Below, piece by piece: positions 36,497 through 46,367 of a stretch of 46,367 nt of DNA. The notes beneath the pieces were generated by a model. It was not told the origin of the DNA. It saw only the letters and a program-made list of their open reading frames with translations, and searched no databases. Position numbers and translations under genes: made by a program. Source of the DNA: Rivularia sp. T60_A2020_040. Its GTDB lineage: Bacteria > Cyanobacteriota > Cyanobacteriia > Cyanobacteriales > Nostocaceae. The stretch spans positions 1 to 46,367 of the forward strand of contig JACYMD010000090.1 in the NCBI GenBank assembly GCA_015272215.1, given 5' to 3'. Every line of letters begins with the position of its first letter. The stretch's first letter is position 1.

Positions 36497-37501
36497 ATGA
36501 CAAGTAAGCCGGATCGCATTGTAATGATTGGAGTTGCTGGAGACTCCGGATGCGGTAAATCGACATTCTTACGTCGCTTAATCGATTTGTTTGGTGAAGA
36601 ATTTATGACAGTTATCTGTTTAGATGACTATCATAGTTTAGACCGTAAGCAGCGTAAACAAACAGGGATAACAGCCCTAGATCCAAGAGCAAATAATTTT
36701 GACTTAATGTATGAGCAAATGAAAGCTCTTAAAGAAGGTCAAGGGATTGATAAACCGATATACAACCATGAAACCGGCGAAATAGATCCTCCTGAAAGAA
36801 TAGAACCAAATCATATTATTGTAATAGAAGGATTGCATCCTTTATATGATGAGCGGGTGCGTTCTTTACTTGACTTCAGTGTCTATTTAGATATCGGCGA
36901 TGAAGTTAAAATTGCTTGGAAAATCCAACGGGATATGGCAGAAAGAGGTCACAATTACGAAGATGTGTTGGCTGCCATTAATTCTCGTAAACCTGATTTT
37001 CAAAACTATATTGAACCGCAAAGAGAATTTGCTGATGTGGTACTTCAGGTGTTACCAACCAATTTAATTAAAGACGATAAAGAACATAAAGTGCTTAGAG
37101 TCCGGATGCTACAACGGGAAGATAAGGAAGGTTTTGAACCAGCTTATCTGTTTGATCAAGGTTCAACAATTCAATGGACTCCTTGTGGACGTAAGCTGAC
37201 TTGTTCTTACCCCGGTATGCAAATGTACTATGGCTCCGATGTATATTACGGTCGTTATGTCTCCGTATTAGAGGTTGATGGTCAATTTGATAACCTTGAT
37301 GAAGTTATTTATATTGAGACGCATCTGAGCAACACATCTACTAAATATCAAGGAGAGATGACTCATTTGCTGCTTCAGCACCGCGAATATCCTGGTTCTA
37401 ATAACGGAACGGGTTTATTCCAAGTATTGACTGGTTTAAAAATGCGTGCTGCTTATGAACGCTTAAGCCAGAAAGAAGCCAAAATGGCTGTTGAAGTTTA
37501 G
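36497..37501 (+). CDS. prk: Phosphoribulokinase
   Basis: Prk phosphorylates ribulose 5-phosphate to ribulose 1,5-bisphosphate in the Calvin cycle. The 334-residue protein has the P-loop GDSGCGKST (15-23) and the redox pair Cys19/Cys41 typical of oxygenic phototrophs. VIEGLHPLYDERVR and a second Cys pair, Cys230/Cys236 (TPCGRKLTC), are also present; in cyanobacteria and plastids this second pair takes part in GAPDH/CP12 regulation. Thioredoxin and CP12 control are therefore expected. AGAGGGA lies just before the ATG. A terminator follows. Confidence 0.97.
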   Translation: MTSKPDRIVMIGVAGDSGCGKSTFLRRLIDLFGEEFMTVICLDDYHSLDRKQRKQTGITALDPRANNFDLMYEQMKALKEGQGIDKPIYNHETGEIDPPERIEPNHIIVIEGLHPLYDERVRSLLDFSVYLDIGDEVKIAWKIQRDMAERGHNYEDVLAAINSRKPDFQNYIEPQREFADVVLQVLPTNLIKDDKEHKVLRVRMLQREDKEGFEPAYLFDQGSTIQWTPCGRKLTCSYPGMQMYYGSDVYYGRYVSVLEVDGQFDNLDEVIYIETHLSNTSTKYQGEMTHLLLQHREYPGSNNGTGLFQVLTGLKMRAAYERLSQKEAKMAVEV

Positions 37502-37556
37502 TAATCGGGTCTGAAAAAGTTTTGACCATTTTTGAAAACCATAATTATTTTTACGG

Positions 37557-37583
37557 GGACATCTAAGTGGTGTCCTTTTTTTT
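37557..37583 (+). terminator. Rho-independent terminator of prk
   Basis: GGACATC (37557-37563) pairs with GGTGTCC (37569-37575, one G-T pair), and eight T follow. It lies 56 bp after the stop. Confidence 0.8.
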
Positions 37584-37786
37584 AATAAAAATAAATTAGC
37601 GCAAATTAACTCATATAGCAAATAAAACAGATATTTTCAAGTTAGTTACGATAACTATCAACATTTAAAAAGTTAATATAATACTGATTATTAGCTGCAA
37701 AAATATTGGTATGATTGCAGGTTAAGTGACTTAATAAAATGCCAACATGAATTAAGTCTAAATACTCTAAAAAGGAGGAATTTAAT

Positions 37787-39076
37787 TTGACTCGTCGCTA
37801 TCTATTTACTTCCGAGTCAGTGACCGAAGGTCATCCAGATAAAATCTGCGACCAGATTTCTGATACCATTTTGGATGCTTTGCTCGAACAAGATTCCACA
37901 AGCCGCGTTGCTGCGGAAGTAGTGGTTAATACAGGCTTAGTGTTGATTACTGGGGAAATTACCAGTAAAGCTAACGTCAATTACATGGATCTCGCTAGAA
38001 AGAAAATAGCTGAGATTGGTTATACCGATGCTGTAAATGGTTTCTCTTCCAATAGTTGCTCGATTTTAGTCGCTTTGGACGAACAATCAGCAGATATTGC
38101 TCAAGGAGTAAATACTGCTCACGAAACCCGTCAAGAGGATAGCGAAGAACTATTCGATAAAATTGGCGCTGGAGACCAAGGTATCATGTTTGGTTTCGCT
38201 TGTGACGAAACTCCCGAATTGATGCCTTTACCCATCAGTCTTGCTCATCGTATTGCTCGGAGACTTGCAGTAGTTCGCAAAACTGGTCTATTACCTTATC
38301 TACGTCCTGATGGCAAAACTCAGGTAAGTATCGTTTACGAAGATGGCAAACCTGTAGGTATTGATACCATCCTGATTTCTACCCAGCACACGCCTACTAT
38401 TGGTGATATTACTGATGAAGCAGCAGTGCAAGCAAAAATCAAACAAGACTTGTGGGATAGCGTAGTTGAAGCTGTATTCGGTGATATTGACATTAAGCCC
38501 TCCGAGCAAACCCGCTTTTTAGTTAATCCTACCGGCAAATTTGTGATTGGTGGACCCCAAGGAGATTCAGGTCTTACTGGACGCAAAATTATTGTCGATA
38601 CCTATGGTGGTTATTCTAGACATGGTGGCGGAGCTTTTTCCGGAAAAGACCCCACGAAGGTAGACCGCAGTGCTGCTTATGCTTGTCGCTATGTAGCGAA
38701 AAACATTGTTGCTGCTGGTTTAGCAGAAAAATGTGAAGTGCAATTGAGTTATGCCATTGGTGTCGCAAGACCTGTGAGCATAATGATCGAAACTTTCGGT
38801 ACGGGTAAAGTTGATGAGCAAACTTTGCTCGAATTAGTTCAAAAGCATTTTGAACTGCGCCCTGCGGGTATTATTCATGCCTTCAATTTGCGTAAATTGT
38901 CAAATGAACGAGGCGGACGTTTTTACCAGGACATCGCGGCTTACGGTCATTTTGGACGTAGTGATTTAGACTTACCTTGGGAAAATACTGATAAAGCTCA
39001 GATTTTAAAGCAAGAAATAGCCGAATTGAATTCGGTAGCAATACCAAATTCTACTAAAGCTTTGAGTCTTTCCTAA
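37787..39076 (+). CDS. metK: S-adenosylmethionine synthase
   Basis: MetK makes SAM from methionine and ATP. The 429-residue protein has [20 protein letters not shown] (His16), [16 protein letters not shown] (the ATP-binding hexapeptide region) and [16 protein letters not shown]. The start is TTG 37787 (TTG ACT CGT CGC TAT), preceded by AAGGAGG at 37771-37777, a near-perfect ribosome binding site. No ATG is available upstream in frame. It is functionally linked with ahcY at 41344-42621, which removes the SAH formed by SAM-dependent methylation. The gene is monocistronic and ends at a strong terminator. Confidence 0.96.
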   Translation: MTRRYLFTSESVTEGHPDKICDQISDTILDALLEQDSTSRVAAEVVVNTGLVLITGEITSKANVNYMDLARKKIAEIGYTDAVNGFSSNSCSILVALDEQSADIAQGVNTAHETRQEDSEELFDKIGAGDQGIMFGFACDETPELMPLPISLAHRIARRLAVVRKTGLLPYLRPDGKTQVSIVYEDGKPVGIDTILISTQHTPTIGDITDEAAVQAKIKQDLWDSVVEAVFGDIDIKPSEQTRFLVNPTGKFVIGGPQGDSGLTGRKIIVDTYGGYSRHGGGAFSGKDPTKVDRSAAYACRYVAKNIVAAGLAEKCEVQLSYAIGVARPVSIMIETFGTGKVDEQTLLELVQKHFELRPAGIIHAFNLRKLSNERGGRFYQDIAAYGHFGRSDLDLPWENTDKAQILKQEIAELNSVAIPNSTKALSLS

Positions 39077-39159
39077 ATGAAGATTGCCCCGTTTTTCATG
39101 AACGGGTAGCTGTTTTCTCAACAGAAAGACGCAATCAAACATTTTCAACTTACATAGAA

Positions 39160-39202
39160 AGTGAGGAGCAAACTCGGGGTTTGTAATTCCTCACTTTTTT
39201 TT
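39160..39202 (+). terminator. Rho-independent terminator of metK
   Basis: AGTGAGGA (39160-39167) pairs with TCCTCACT (39188-39195), and TTTTTTT follows. Confidence 0.88.
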
Positions 39203-39474
39203 GGTATCGTATTTGGTATAATCCTTGATTAATTCTAACGGGTTTCCACAACAGGAAGAAAATCAATAAAACACACCCTTAGTGGTAATAAAATATGTTA
39301 AGTTTTAACACTTAATTAGTTGAATACTATAAAGCTCGTGCAAAGTATCTAGCGATTAGACTTTTGTAACTGTTATAAAAGAAGATGATCATAAATATTG
39401 ATTAATATATTGATTTAAATTCACCGCCTTAACTAATGTATAAATTATGGCGGGAGGGTAAGGAGATTTGAGGA

Positions 39475-41193
39475 ATGCGAACTCAAAAGCCAACCGCACT
39501 TAACAGCAGTTCACGAAGTAAACAAGTGTCAGAAGATGTACCCTCAAATGATGAACTGCCTACTTTAGAATTTCCTTCAAGCGGGAAACTCAAGGCTAGT
39601 TCTAGACGCATTCATCAAAAAATTGGCTGTGGATATTTTGTGGCGATCGCTATTGGTTTCTTTGGTTCGCTTGTTGGGTTAGCAATTGCCAATTCATATC
39701 GCGCACGAGAAATCAGGCAGTTTAATCATGCCCAATATCAAACCCAAATGCTGGCAGATTATAAAAATGCTCTAACTGAAGCACAATTGCACAGTTATAG
39801 TTTGGCTGCACTGGTAGAAGAACCCCAAAAACTTTTTCGTAAAAAAGCTGAATTTTCCCAAAATATTGACGAAATTAAAGATGTTGAAGTAAAAATTTCC
39901 GAATTTATCAATAGTAAACCTGGGAGATTAGCCGCTACTGAAGCGACTCTTCAGGCATTATTGCGATATTACGAAATGAATTTGGAGTCTTACACGCAAC
40001 AATTAGACTCAATAATTAGCCAAGTGGAAGAGCAGTCGGAATCTTCAGAATTAATTGCCGTTCAACAACAATTACTTCAACTGACACGCTCTCAAACAGC
40101 TATGCGCTTAGAACAATTGAATCAGACACTAAGTAATATTCTTCAAAGCGCCCAGGCACAAGAGGCTCAAAGAGCAAAAAACTTAGAATTTTCCAAAGGA
40201 ATTGAAAGAACAATCACGATCGCGAGTATGCTAGTTTCAGTGGCGATCGCCGTTGTGGTGGCTTGGCGAACTTCCCGCGCTATAGCTGAACCAGTGGTTG
40301 TGGTAACTCAAGTAGCCGAACAAGTTGCTCTCAAATCGAATTTTAATTTACGCGCTCCAGTTACAACGGAAGACGAAATTGGTTTATTAGCAAAATCACT
40401 GAATAGACTAATTGAAAGAGTATCACAAAGAACCAAGGAATTAGAAAAAGCCAAGGAATTAGCAGAAGCCGCGAGTAAAGCAAAAAGTCAATTTTTGGCA
40501 AACGTGAGCCATGAATTACGCACGCCTTTGAATGCCATAATTGGTTTAAGTCAACTTTTGCAAGAAGATGCTGTTGATTTGGGTGTAACGGGAGACTTTG
40601 TTGTTGATTTAGAAACAATTAATACCGCAGGAAAACATTTACTAGAACTAATTAACGACATTCTTGACTTATCCAAAATTGAAGCCGGGAAAATGACTCT
40701 TTATCCGGAGACATTTGAGGTAGTATCACTGATCAACAATCTGGTTCTTACCATCAAGCCAACTGTAGAGAAAAATGGCAGCATATTAGAAATTGATTGC
40801 GATGGAGAACTCGGTACAATGTATGCCGATCAAACAAGAGTACGACAGGTGTTATTAAATTTATTAAGCAATGCCGCAAAATTTACTACTAATGGTAAAG
40901 TAATGCTGAAAATTAGACGGCAAAAAGATTTGATTGCAGGTGTTCCGAGTGAAATTATTACTTTTATCGTTAAAGATAGCGGGATTGGAATGTCCGAACC
41001 TCAACTAAAACAATTATTTAAACCATTTACACAAGGTGATGCTTCTACTACCAAAAAGTATGGTGGAACTGGCTTAGGATTGGCGATTACTCGGCATTTT
41101 TGTCAGATGATGGGTGGTCAAATTCACGTACAAAGTGAGTGGGGAGTAGGTTCTACTTTTACCATTGAGTTACCAGTAATCAGTGAGTATTAG
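39475..41193 (+). CDS. Membrane sensor histidine kinase (HAMP-HisKA-HATPase)
   Basis: In this 572-residue protein a first membrane helix (GCGYFVAIAIGFFGSLVGLAIA, about 58-79) is followed by an extracytoplasmic, helical, Gln/Glu-rich sensor region (about 85-240). Then come a second helix (TITIASMLVSVAIAVVVAW), a HAMP linker (SRAIAEPVVVVTQVAEQVA...DEIGLLAKSLNRLIERV), a short coil and HisKA with His346 (VSHELRTPLNAIIGLSQLL). The ATPase domain has the N box (LLNLLSNAAKF), G1 (DSGIGM) and G2 (GTGLGLAI). There is no receiver domain and no response regulator next door, so the partner is elsewhere. The sensor region suggests a four-helix bundle; the signal is unknown. Purine-rich AAGGAG and GAGGA lie before the ATG. 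Confidence 0.92.
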   Translation: MRTQKPTALNSSSRSKQVSEDVPSNDELPTLEFPSSGKLKASSRRIHQKIGCGYFVAIAIGFFGSLVGLAIANSYRAREIRQFNHAQYQTQMLADYKNALTEAQLHSYSLAALVEEPQKLFRKKAEFSQNIDEIKDVEVKISEFINSKPGRLAATEATLQALLRYYEMNLESYTQQLDSIISQVEEQSESSELIAVQQQLLQLTRSQTAMRLEQLNQTLSNILQSAQAQEAQRAKNLEFSKGIERTITIASMLVSVAIAVVVAWRTSRAIAEPVVVVTQVAEQVALKSNFNLRAPVTTEDEIGLLAKSLNRLIERVSQRTKELEKAKELAEAASKAKSQFLANVSHELRTPLNAIIGLSQLLQEDAVDLGVTGDFVVDLETINTAGKHLLELINDILDLSKIEAGKMTLYPETFEVVSLINNLVLTIKPTVEKNGSILEIDCDGELGTMYADQTRVRQVLLNLLSNAAKFTTNGKVMLKIRRQKDLIAGVPSEIITFIVKDSGIGMSEPQLKQLFKPFTQGDASTTKKYGGTGLGLAITRHFCQMMGGQIHVQSEWGVGSTFTIELPVISEY

Positions 41194-41252
41194 TCTTTAG
41201 TCTAAGTAAAGGGAGTAGGCTAATAATTTGATGGCTCTAGTAAACTGAGCAA

Positions 41253-41278
41253 CAAAAAACGGGCTACAATGCCCGTTC
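41253..41278 (-). terminator. Rho-independent terminator of ahcY
   Basis: On the minus strand ACGGGC (complement of 41276-41271) pairs with GCCCGT (41264-41259), and TTTTTTG follows. It lies about 65 bp after the ahcY stop. Confidence 0.85.
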
Positions 41279-41343
41279 GATATGTAAATAAATTTAATTC
41301 CAATTTAATTGCAATTTAATCCCAATTCAGAATTAAATTAAAA

Positions 41344-42677
<1,334 letters not shown>

Positions 42678-42680
<3 letters not shown>

Positions 42681-43110
42681 AAGTACTCCAACCTGCTTCG
42701 CCGAGGTTGGAGCTTCCAACATCATTGAATTCAGGAACGGTCTTATTCGTTTTTAGAGTTTCCCGTCTCAACCGCCAATGCCTCCCCAAACCTAAGTTTG
42801 ATTTGGTCTTACTCAGCGTCCACAGGCAGCCGTCCGCCTCCCGCAGACAGTTTTATTTCTTTTTCGTACACCTTTGTATGGCTTATTTTTTACCGCCGAA
42901 CGTAATCTTGCGAACCAGTGACCAAGGTCTTTCCCCTTTTCTCTCGCTATACGTCGAGGCCGTGCGTATCACCGCTACTGTAGCCGTTTGTTGTGAGTCG
43001 AGTGGGTGGGTCAACAACCATTTGTATATTATCATAAATCGGATTGTTTTTAACATCGTCCGGCTATTCATCCCCATGCCTCTATAGGGTGGGGATGAAT
43101 AGCCGAAAGA
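42678..43110 (-). mobile_element. Decayed IS605-type tnpB 3' end with right-end hairpin (omega-RNA-like)
   Basis: On the minus strand the region ends GAAGCTCCAACCT...AGGTTGGAGTACTTCAC. The 9-bp stem CTCCAACCT (42686-42694) / AGGTTGGAG (42704-42712) plus TTCAC resembles IS200/IS605 right ends. Inward lies GC-rich sequence unlike the AT-rich spacers here, broken by stops in all frames; it looks like a degenerate tnpB C-terminus. At the far side a perfect 16-bp inverted repeat, CGGCTATTCATCCCCA / TGGGGATGAATAGCCG (43062-43106), may belong to the left end. The open frames seen here are short and not believable genes. Confidence 0.5.
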
Positions 43111-43319
43111 GTTAAACCAAGTCTGGCAAACAAGGAGGATGATTTGCATTCAATTTGAAAATATTATAAGTCTTTTTACTAGTTTATAACTCATCTTAAT
43201 GTATTTCATGAAACAAGATTATACTAAGTAATTTAAAACTCACCTATCGATAGGTATATTTACAACAATTATTTGTCAAAATCGATTTCAGTTAACTATA
43301 AAAAAAAAGGAGATATTGA

Positions 43320-44915
43320 TTGCGCTATCGATTTATTATTATCGCTTTGTGTTCCATATTGATAACTGTTGGGGTAACTAGTGAAGTGGGGATGGCGCAA
43401 ATTCCCTTTTTACCTCAACTACAACCGCCTTCCTTGGATATTGGAGACTCAGAAAATCAAGTTACTAGTAGCTGGGTTTACTTAGATGGTCGGCGTTTGT
43501 TCCAAATAACTGCTCCCAGAGCGGTTATTCAAAATCGTTTGCGAGATATAAATCGAAATATAGCTGAAATTAGTCAAAATTACTTTCGCTCAAATGATGA
43601 CAAACTTAATGTTGAGGTGCGGACTCGAAACAGATTACCAGTAATTTATGTCAACGACCAATATCTTTTAACTGTTACTCAAGAAGATGCACAACTACGA
43701 CAGCTAGAACCTCAAGTTTTGGCTGAGAATCTGCAACGAGATATTGAGGAGAGTTTAAAGCAAGGTAAATTGGAGCGACAATCCGAGTTTATTATTAGTC
43801 AAAGTCAAATCGCCTTGGCTATTGCTGGGGGAATGATGCTGATGAGTTGGGGAGTTAAGCGCTTTTCACGTCGTTCCAAACGAAATTTTATGTTAAAGCC
43901 ACCCCCTCCCGATACACGAGTCGATAAACCGATTACCACACAATTGAATCATCAGCAAAATCGGCATATTTTAGAAGTCAAGCGACGAGTCTTTCAGCTA
44001 ATTCAAGCTGCAATCTGGACTGGTGGAACTTTGGTAATACTGAGTTTATTCCCTTACACACGACCCATTCAAGTGGGAATCATTACAGCCTTACGGATTC
44101 CTTTCAAATTAGCTGTTGTGGGATTGGGAACTTATGTAGCTATTCGTCTGATATATCTACTAATTGACCGTTTTACATCTGCTTTTGTCCAAAGTAGTAC
44201 TTTGTTAACTCCAGAAACTTCAGCCCGATTGCAAATACGGGTTTCTACTTTTTCGGGTGTATCAAAAAGTATCGCTGCATTAATCTTGGTGACAATTGGT
44301 ATTTTGGTAGCTCTGACGGCTTTAGGAATAGATATTATTCCCTTGTTAGCTGGTGCAAGTTTAATTGGTGTAGCACTTTCCCTCGCTTCTCAAAGTTTAA
44401 TTAAAGATGCCATCAACGGCTTTTTGATTATTGTGGAAGACCAGTACGCTTTGGGTGATGTAATTACAGTGGGTGATGTAGGAGGATTGGTAGAAAATCT
44501 CAACTTACGGATAACCCAGTTACGGGATGCTGAAGGACGCTTGATTACAATTCCTAATAGTGAGATTAAAGTTGTTGCCAACCTTTCGAGCCGCTGGTCT
44601 CGGGCTGACCTAACTATCCCCATCGCTTATCAAGCTGATATTGACCAAGCTTTGCAATTAATTGAAACTGTTGGGTTAGAAATGGATCGAGATGCCCGAT
44701 GGGATAATCAAATTATTGAACCACCTGAAGTTTTAGGAATCGATAACTTTGGCGATCGCGGTTTGATGATTCGTGTCTGGATTAAAACCCAACCCCTCAA
44801 ACAATGGGATGTAGCCAGAGAATTCCGTCGTCGTCTCAAAATTGCCTTCGATAAAGCCGGAATTTCTATTCCTGTACTACAACAATCGGTTTGGTTGAAT
44901 TCAGTTAACAGTTAA
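43320..44915 (+). CDS. MscS-family mechanosensitive channel with N-terminal exported domain
   Basis: The start is TTG 43320, after AAAGGAGA. The 531-residue protein begins with a signal peptide (MRYRFIIIALCSILITVGVTSEVGMAQ) and a periplasmic domain (about 30-160). Membrane helices at about 165-180, 225-245, 258-285 and 310-335 follow. The MscS pore helix and beta domain come next: IIPLLAGASLIGVALSLASQSLIKDAINGFLII, DVITVGDVGGLVENLNLRITQLRD and LITIPNSEI. The C-terminal alpha/beta part (to 531) is present. Such channels release osmolytes on hypo-osmotic shock. The gene is monocistronic, with an IS605-type element inserted about 35-40 bp downstream. Confidence 0.92.
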   Translation: MRYRFIIIALCSILITVGVTSEVGMAQIPFLPQLQPPSLDIGDSENQVTSSWVYLDGRRLFQITAPRAVIQNRLRDINRNIAEISQNYFRSNDDKLNVEVRTRNRLPVIYVNDQYLLTVTQEDAQLRQLEPQVLAENLQRDIEESLKQGKLERQSEFIISQSQIALAIAGGMMLMSWGVKRFSRRSKRNFMLKPPPPDTRVDKPITTQLNHQQNRHILEVKRRVFQLIQAAIWTGGTLVILSLFPYTRPIQVGIITALRIPFKLAVVGLGTYVAIRLIYLLIDRFTSAFVQSSTLLTPETSARLQIRVSTFSGVSKSIAALILVTIGILVALTALGIDIIPLLAGASLIGVALSLASQSLIKDAINGFLIIVEDQYALGDVITVGDVGGLVENLNLRITQLRDAEGRLITIPNSEIKVVANLSSRWSRADLTIPIAYQADIDQALQLIETVGLEMDRDARWDNQIIEPPEVLGIDNFGDRGLMIRVWIKTQPLKQWDVAREFRRRLKIAFDKAGISIPVLQQSVWLNSVNS

Positions 44916-44956
44916 CAGTGACTTTGTGCTTTCTTAGCTTCCTGCTACTTTCCCAA

Positions 44957-44984
44957 GGGAATCAATGGTTTGTGATTGATTCCC
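44957..44984. repeat. Hairpin at left end of the IS605-type element
   Basis: GGGAATCAAT (44957-44966) is perfectly complementary to ATTGATTCCC (44975-44984). Such subterminal hairpins are recognised by IS200/IS605 Y1 transposases. The exact left boundary is not determined. The further stems CCCCTG/CAGGGG (45017-45065) and CACCGT/ACGGTG (near 45080-45092) lie between it and tnpA. Confidence 0.6.
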
Positions 44985-45099
44985 CGTCGGCATATTATAA
45001 GGGAGATGCTGAAAACCCCTGAGAAACAGCAACGCAGTTGCGTCCAAAGTACTTCAGGCAGGGGATGAAAGCTAGCAGCACCGTTTACGGTGTTCCGAT

Positions 45100-45504
45100 T
45101 TAATCTTTTTGGTGTGCGATATACTCTATTACATTTTTAGTAGAAATATTACCAGCAGTGGAAACAAAATAGCTTGGTGTCCATAGAGTTGGAAGTTTAA
45201 GTAATTCTGGAAACTCTCTTCTTAAATGATGAGAAGCCCGTCCTTTAATCCTATTCATGATTTGGGACGGGTTATCTGTCGGCTTGACATTCAAAAATAA
45301 GTGAACATGGTCAGGCATAATTTCCATTGCAACAATTTTCCATCTATTTTCAATGCAAACCTCACAGATGACTTGCTGCAACCTCTCTGCTATTGCGCCT
45401 ATCAATACCTTCTTTCTGCGCTTAGGGATAAAAACAAAGTGGTAGTTGAGTAGTGATATAGCGTTTCCTTCGTGCCTATACTCGTCAGGAGAAAAACTTT
45501 CCAT
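45100..45504 (-). CDS. tnpA: IS200/IS605-family Y1 transposase TnpA
   Basis: The 134-residue HUH single-strand transposase has metal-binding His66-Val-His68 (MPDHVHLFL) and the catalytic Tyr128 (VIEYIAHQ). RIKGRASHHLRREFP and LWTPSYFVSTAGNIS are typical of the family. Length and motifs are intact, so it may be active. It is divergent from tnpB with 80 bp between them, the IS605 arrangement. ATG 45504 is the start. Confidence 0.95.
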   Translation of the reverse strand: MESFSPDEYRHEGNAISLLNYHFVFIPKRRKKVLIGAIAERLQQVICEVCIENRWKIVAMEIMPDHVHLFLNVKPTDNPSQIMNRIKGRASHHLRREFPELLKLPTLWTPSYFVSTAGNISTKNVIEYIAHQKD

Positions 45505-45584
45505 ACGAATGCATTAGTGATTGTGCTTTGTCTATACATAGTGTATATTCAAAGAAGCTAATCAACAACAGGAGGTGATAGCAT

Positions 45585-46337
45585 TTGCTGACAAATTATG
45601 TTTACAAGCTTCGTCCTAACGTCATTCAGTCCAGAAAAATGAGTAACTGGCTAGATATTCTTCGCTCGACCTACAACTGGAGTTTAGCCGACAGAATAGC
45701 CCAGTATAATCAACAATTCATCCAGGGTGAATATTGCGATATTAAAACCAGGGGAGAAGCCTGCCCACTAACTTGTTTTGTAAGCAAGAACGGTGCGAGC
45801 GGTGAACCTTGGAAAGATACCAAAACTGATAAGGATGGCAAGATTAGAAACCCACGACGCAGTGCGGGAGACATTCAAGTAACAGCATTACCAGAGTTAA
45901 AGAAAGCTAGACCTTGGTTTGGTGAAATTGACTCTACAGTGCTACAGCAAAATGTTAAACGTCTTGACCTTGCTTACAAAAACTTCTTTGAGGGTAGAGG
46001 GTTCCCAAAATTCAAAAACCGCAGTAACTTTACATCCTTTACTTACCAAATGGGAATAAAGGTACAAGGGAGCAAAATCTATCTACCTAAGTTGGGATGG
46101 ATGCGCTTTCACGATTCACGCTCAATACCTAATGGATTCACAATTAAAGCTGCAACAATTCGCAAGCGTCAAGATGGTTGGTACGTCTCGATTAGGATTG
46201 AAGATAAAACCATACCAGATTACATATCAAAGCCACTAGATGAAATTAATTCTATTCTTGGTTGCGATTTGGGGATAACTAAGCTTGTTCATTTATCGGA
46301 TAGGTATCAAATTATACTTTGCACGGTCATAGACTGA
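45585..46337 (+). pseudogene. tnpB: IS605-type TnpB, broken after the first RuvC motif
   Basis: The start is TTG 45585, after AGGAGGTGA. The first about 240 residues are a normal TnpB N-terminal half: NYVYKLRPNVIQSRKMSNWLDILRSTYNW..., LPELKKARPWFGEIDSTVLQQNVKRLDLAYKNFFEG, GFPKFK, YLPKLGWMRF. Then comes the RuvC-I segment LGCDLGITKLVHLSD with its catalytic Asp. Intact TnpB has about 400 residues. Here the sequence changes after LSD to RYQIILCTVID and stops, losing RuvC-II, the zinc ribbon and RuvC-III. No frame restores the family sequence in the remaining 30 bases. An insertion of another element at about 46300 is the likeliest cause. The window ends before this can be checked. Confidence 0.85.
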
Positions 46338-46367
46338 GTTTTGTTCTAGGAAAAGTAAGCCTGATAA

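Noticed and set aside
42707-43149. Two overlapping frames of 126 (+) and 88 (-) codons upstream of ahcY
   Set aside because: They lie within the decayed tnpB/right-end region, overlap each other on opposite strands and show no family motif.

Overview
The window is chromosomal DNA from a filamentous, probably heterocyst-forming (Nostocales-type) cyanobacterium. It carries psbA (photosystem II D1), petH with a phycobilisome-linker (CpcD-like) domain, phosphoribulokinase, a CAAD/CurT-type thylakoid protein and a carotenoid oxygenase. Many HIP1 octamers (GCGATCGC) occur in genes and spacers. The spacers are full of short tandem repeats typical of this group: heptamers of the GACAGTT/CAACTGT type, ATTACCA/ATTACCC, CCTCTTCC and AAAACTC. 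The genus cannot be fixed from the sequence alone.

Layout. 1-2.5 kb: an RtcB RNA ligase interrupted by a 322-residue HNH intein, behind a strong promoter overlapped by an 18-bp palindrome of BlaI/MecI type. 2.5-8.7 kb: two tiny overlapping ORFs, a methyltransferase, a SpoIIAA-like protein, a large GST-like protein followed by a solo transposon right end, a lipoprotein, a gene fragment of mixed origin and a patatin lipase. 8.9-14.1 kb: pyruvate dehydrogenase E2, a small exported protein, and an acyl-CoA/ACP synthetase-YlqD gene pair. 14.1-17.9 kb: a MITE-like element, an unlisted 52-residue protein gene, a carotenoid oxygenase and small conserved proteins. 18-26.2 kb: PEP carboxylase with a repeat-derived insertion, then a two-gene polysaccharide acetylation module (SGNH/DUF1574-like protein plus MBOAT acyltransferase). 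26.4-31 kb: psbA (Glu130 form), GNAT, epoxide-hydrolase-like, pentapeptide and CAAD genes. 31-39 kb: SLH protein, homoserine dehydrogenase, petH, a 1.2-kb divergent spacer, prk and metK. 39.4-44.9 kb: a histidine kinase, ahcY with a decayed tnpB remnant in its upstream spacer, and an MscS channel. 45-46.4 kb: an IS605-type element with divergent tnpA/tnpB, in which tnpB is broken just after the first RuvC motif.

How the genes fit together. prk, petH, psbA and CAAD serve photosynthesis and carbon fixation. hom, metK and ahcY belong to the aspartate-methionine-SAM cycle. ppc and PDH E2 lie on either side of the pyruvate/PEP node. Most genes stand alone with their own terminators. The clearest co-transcribed pairs are aas-ylqD and the SGNH-MBOAT pair.

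Most unusual observations: the RtcB intein at the metal-binding cysteine with an added C2H2 finger; two solo IS605 right ends without an intact tnpB, both of which could be omega-RNA-like; and a hairpin repeat (GTAGAGACG...CGTCT) placed just after four different stop codons, always in the sense orientation.
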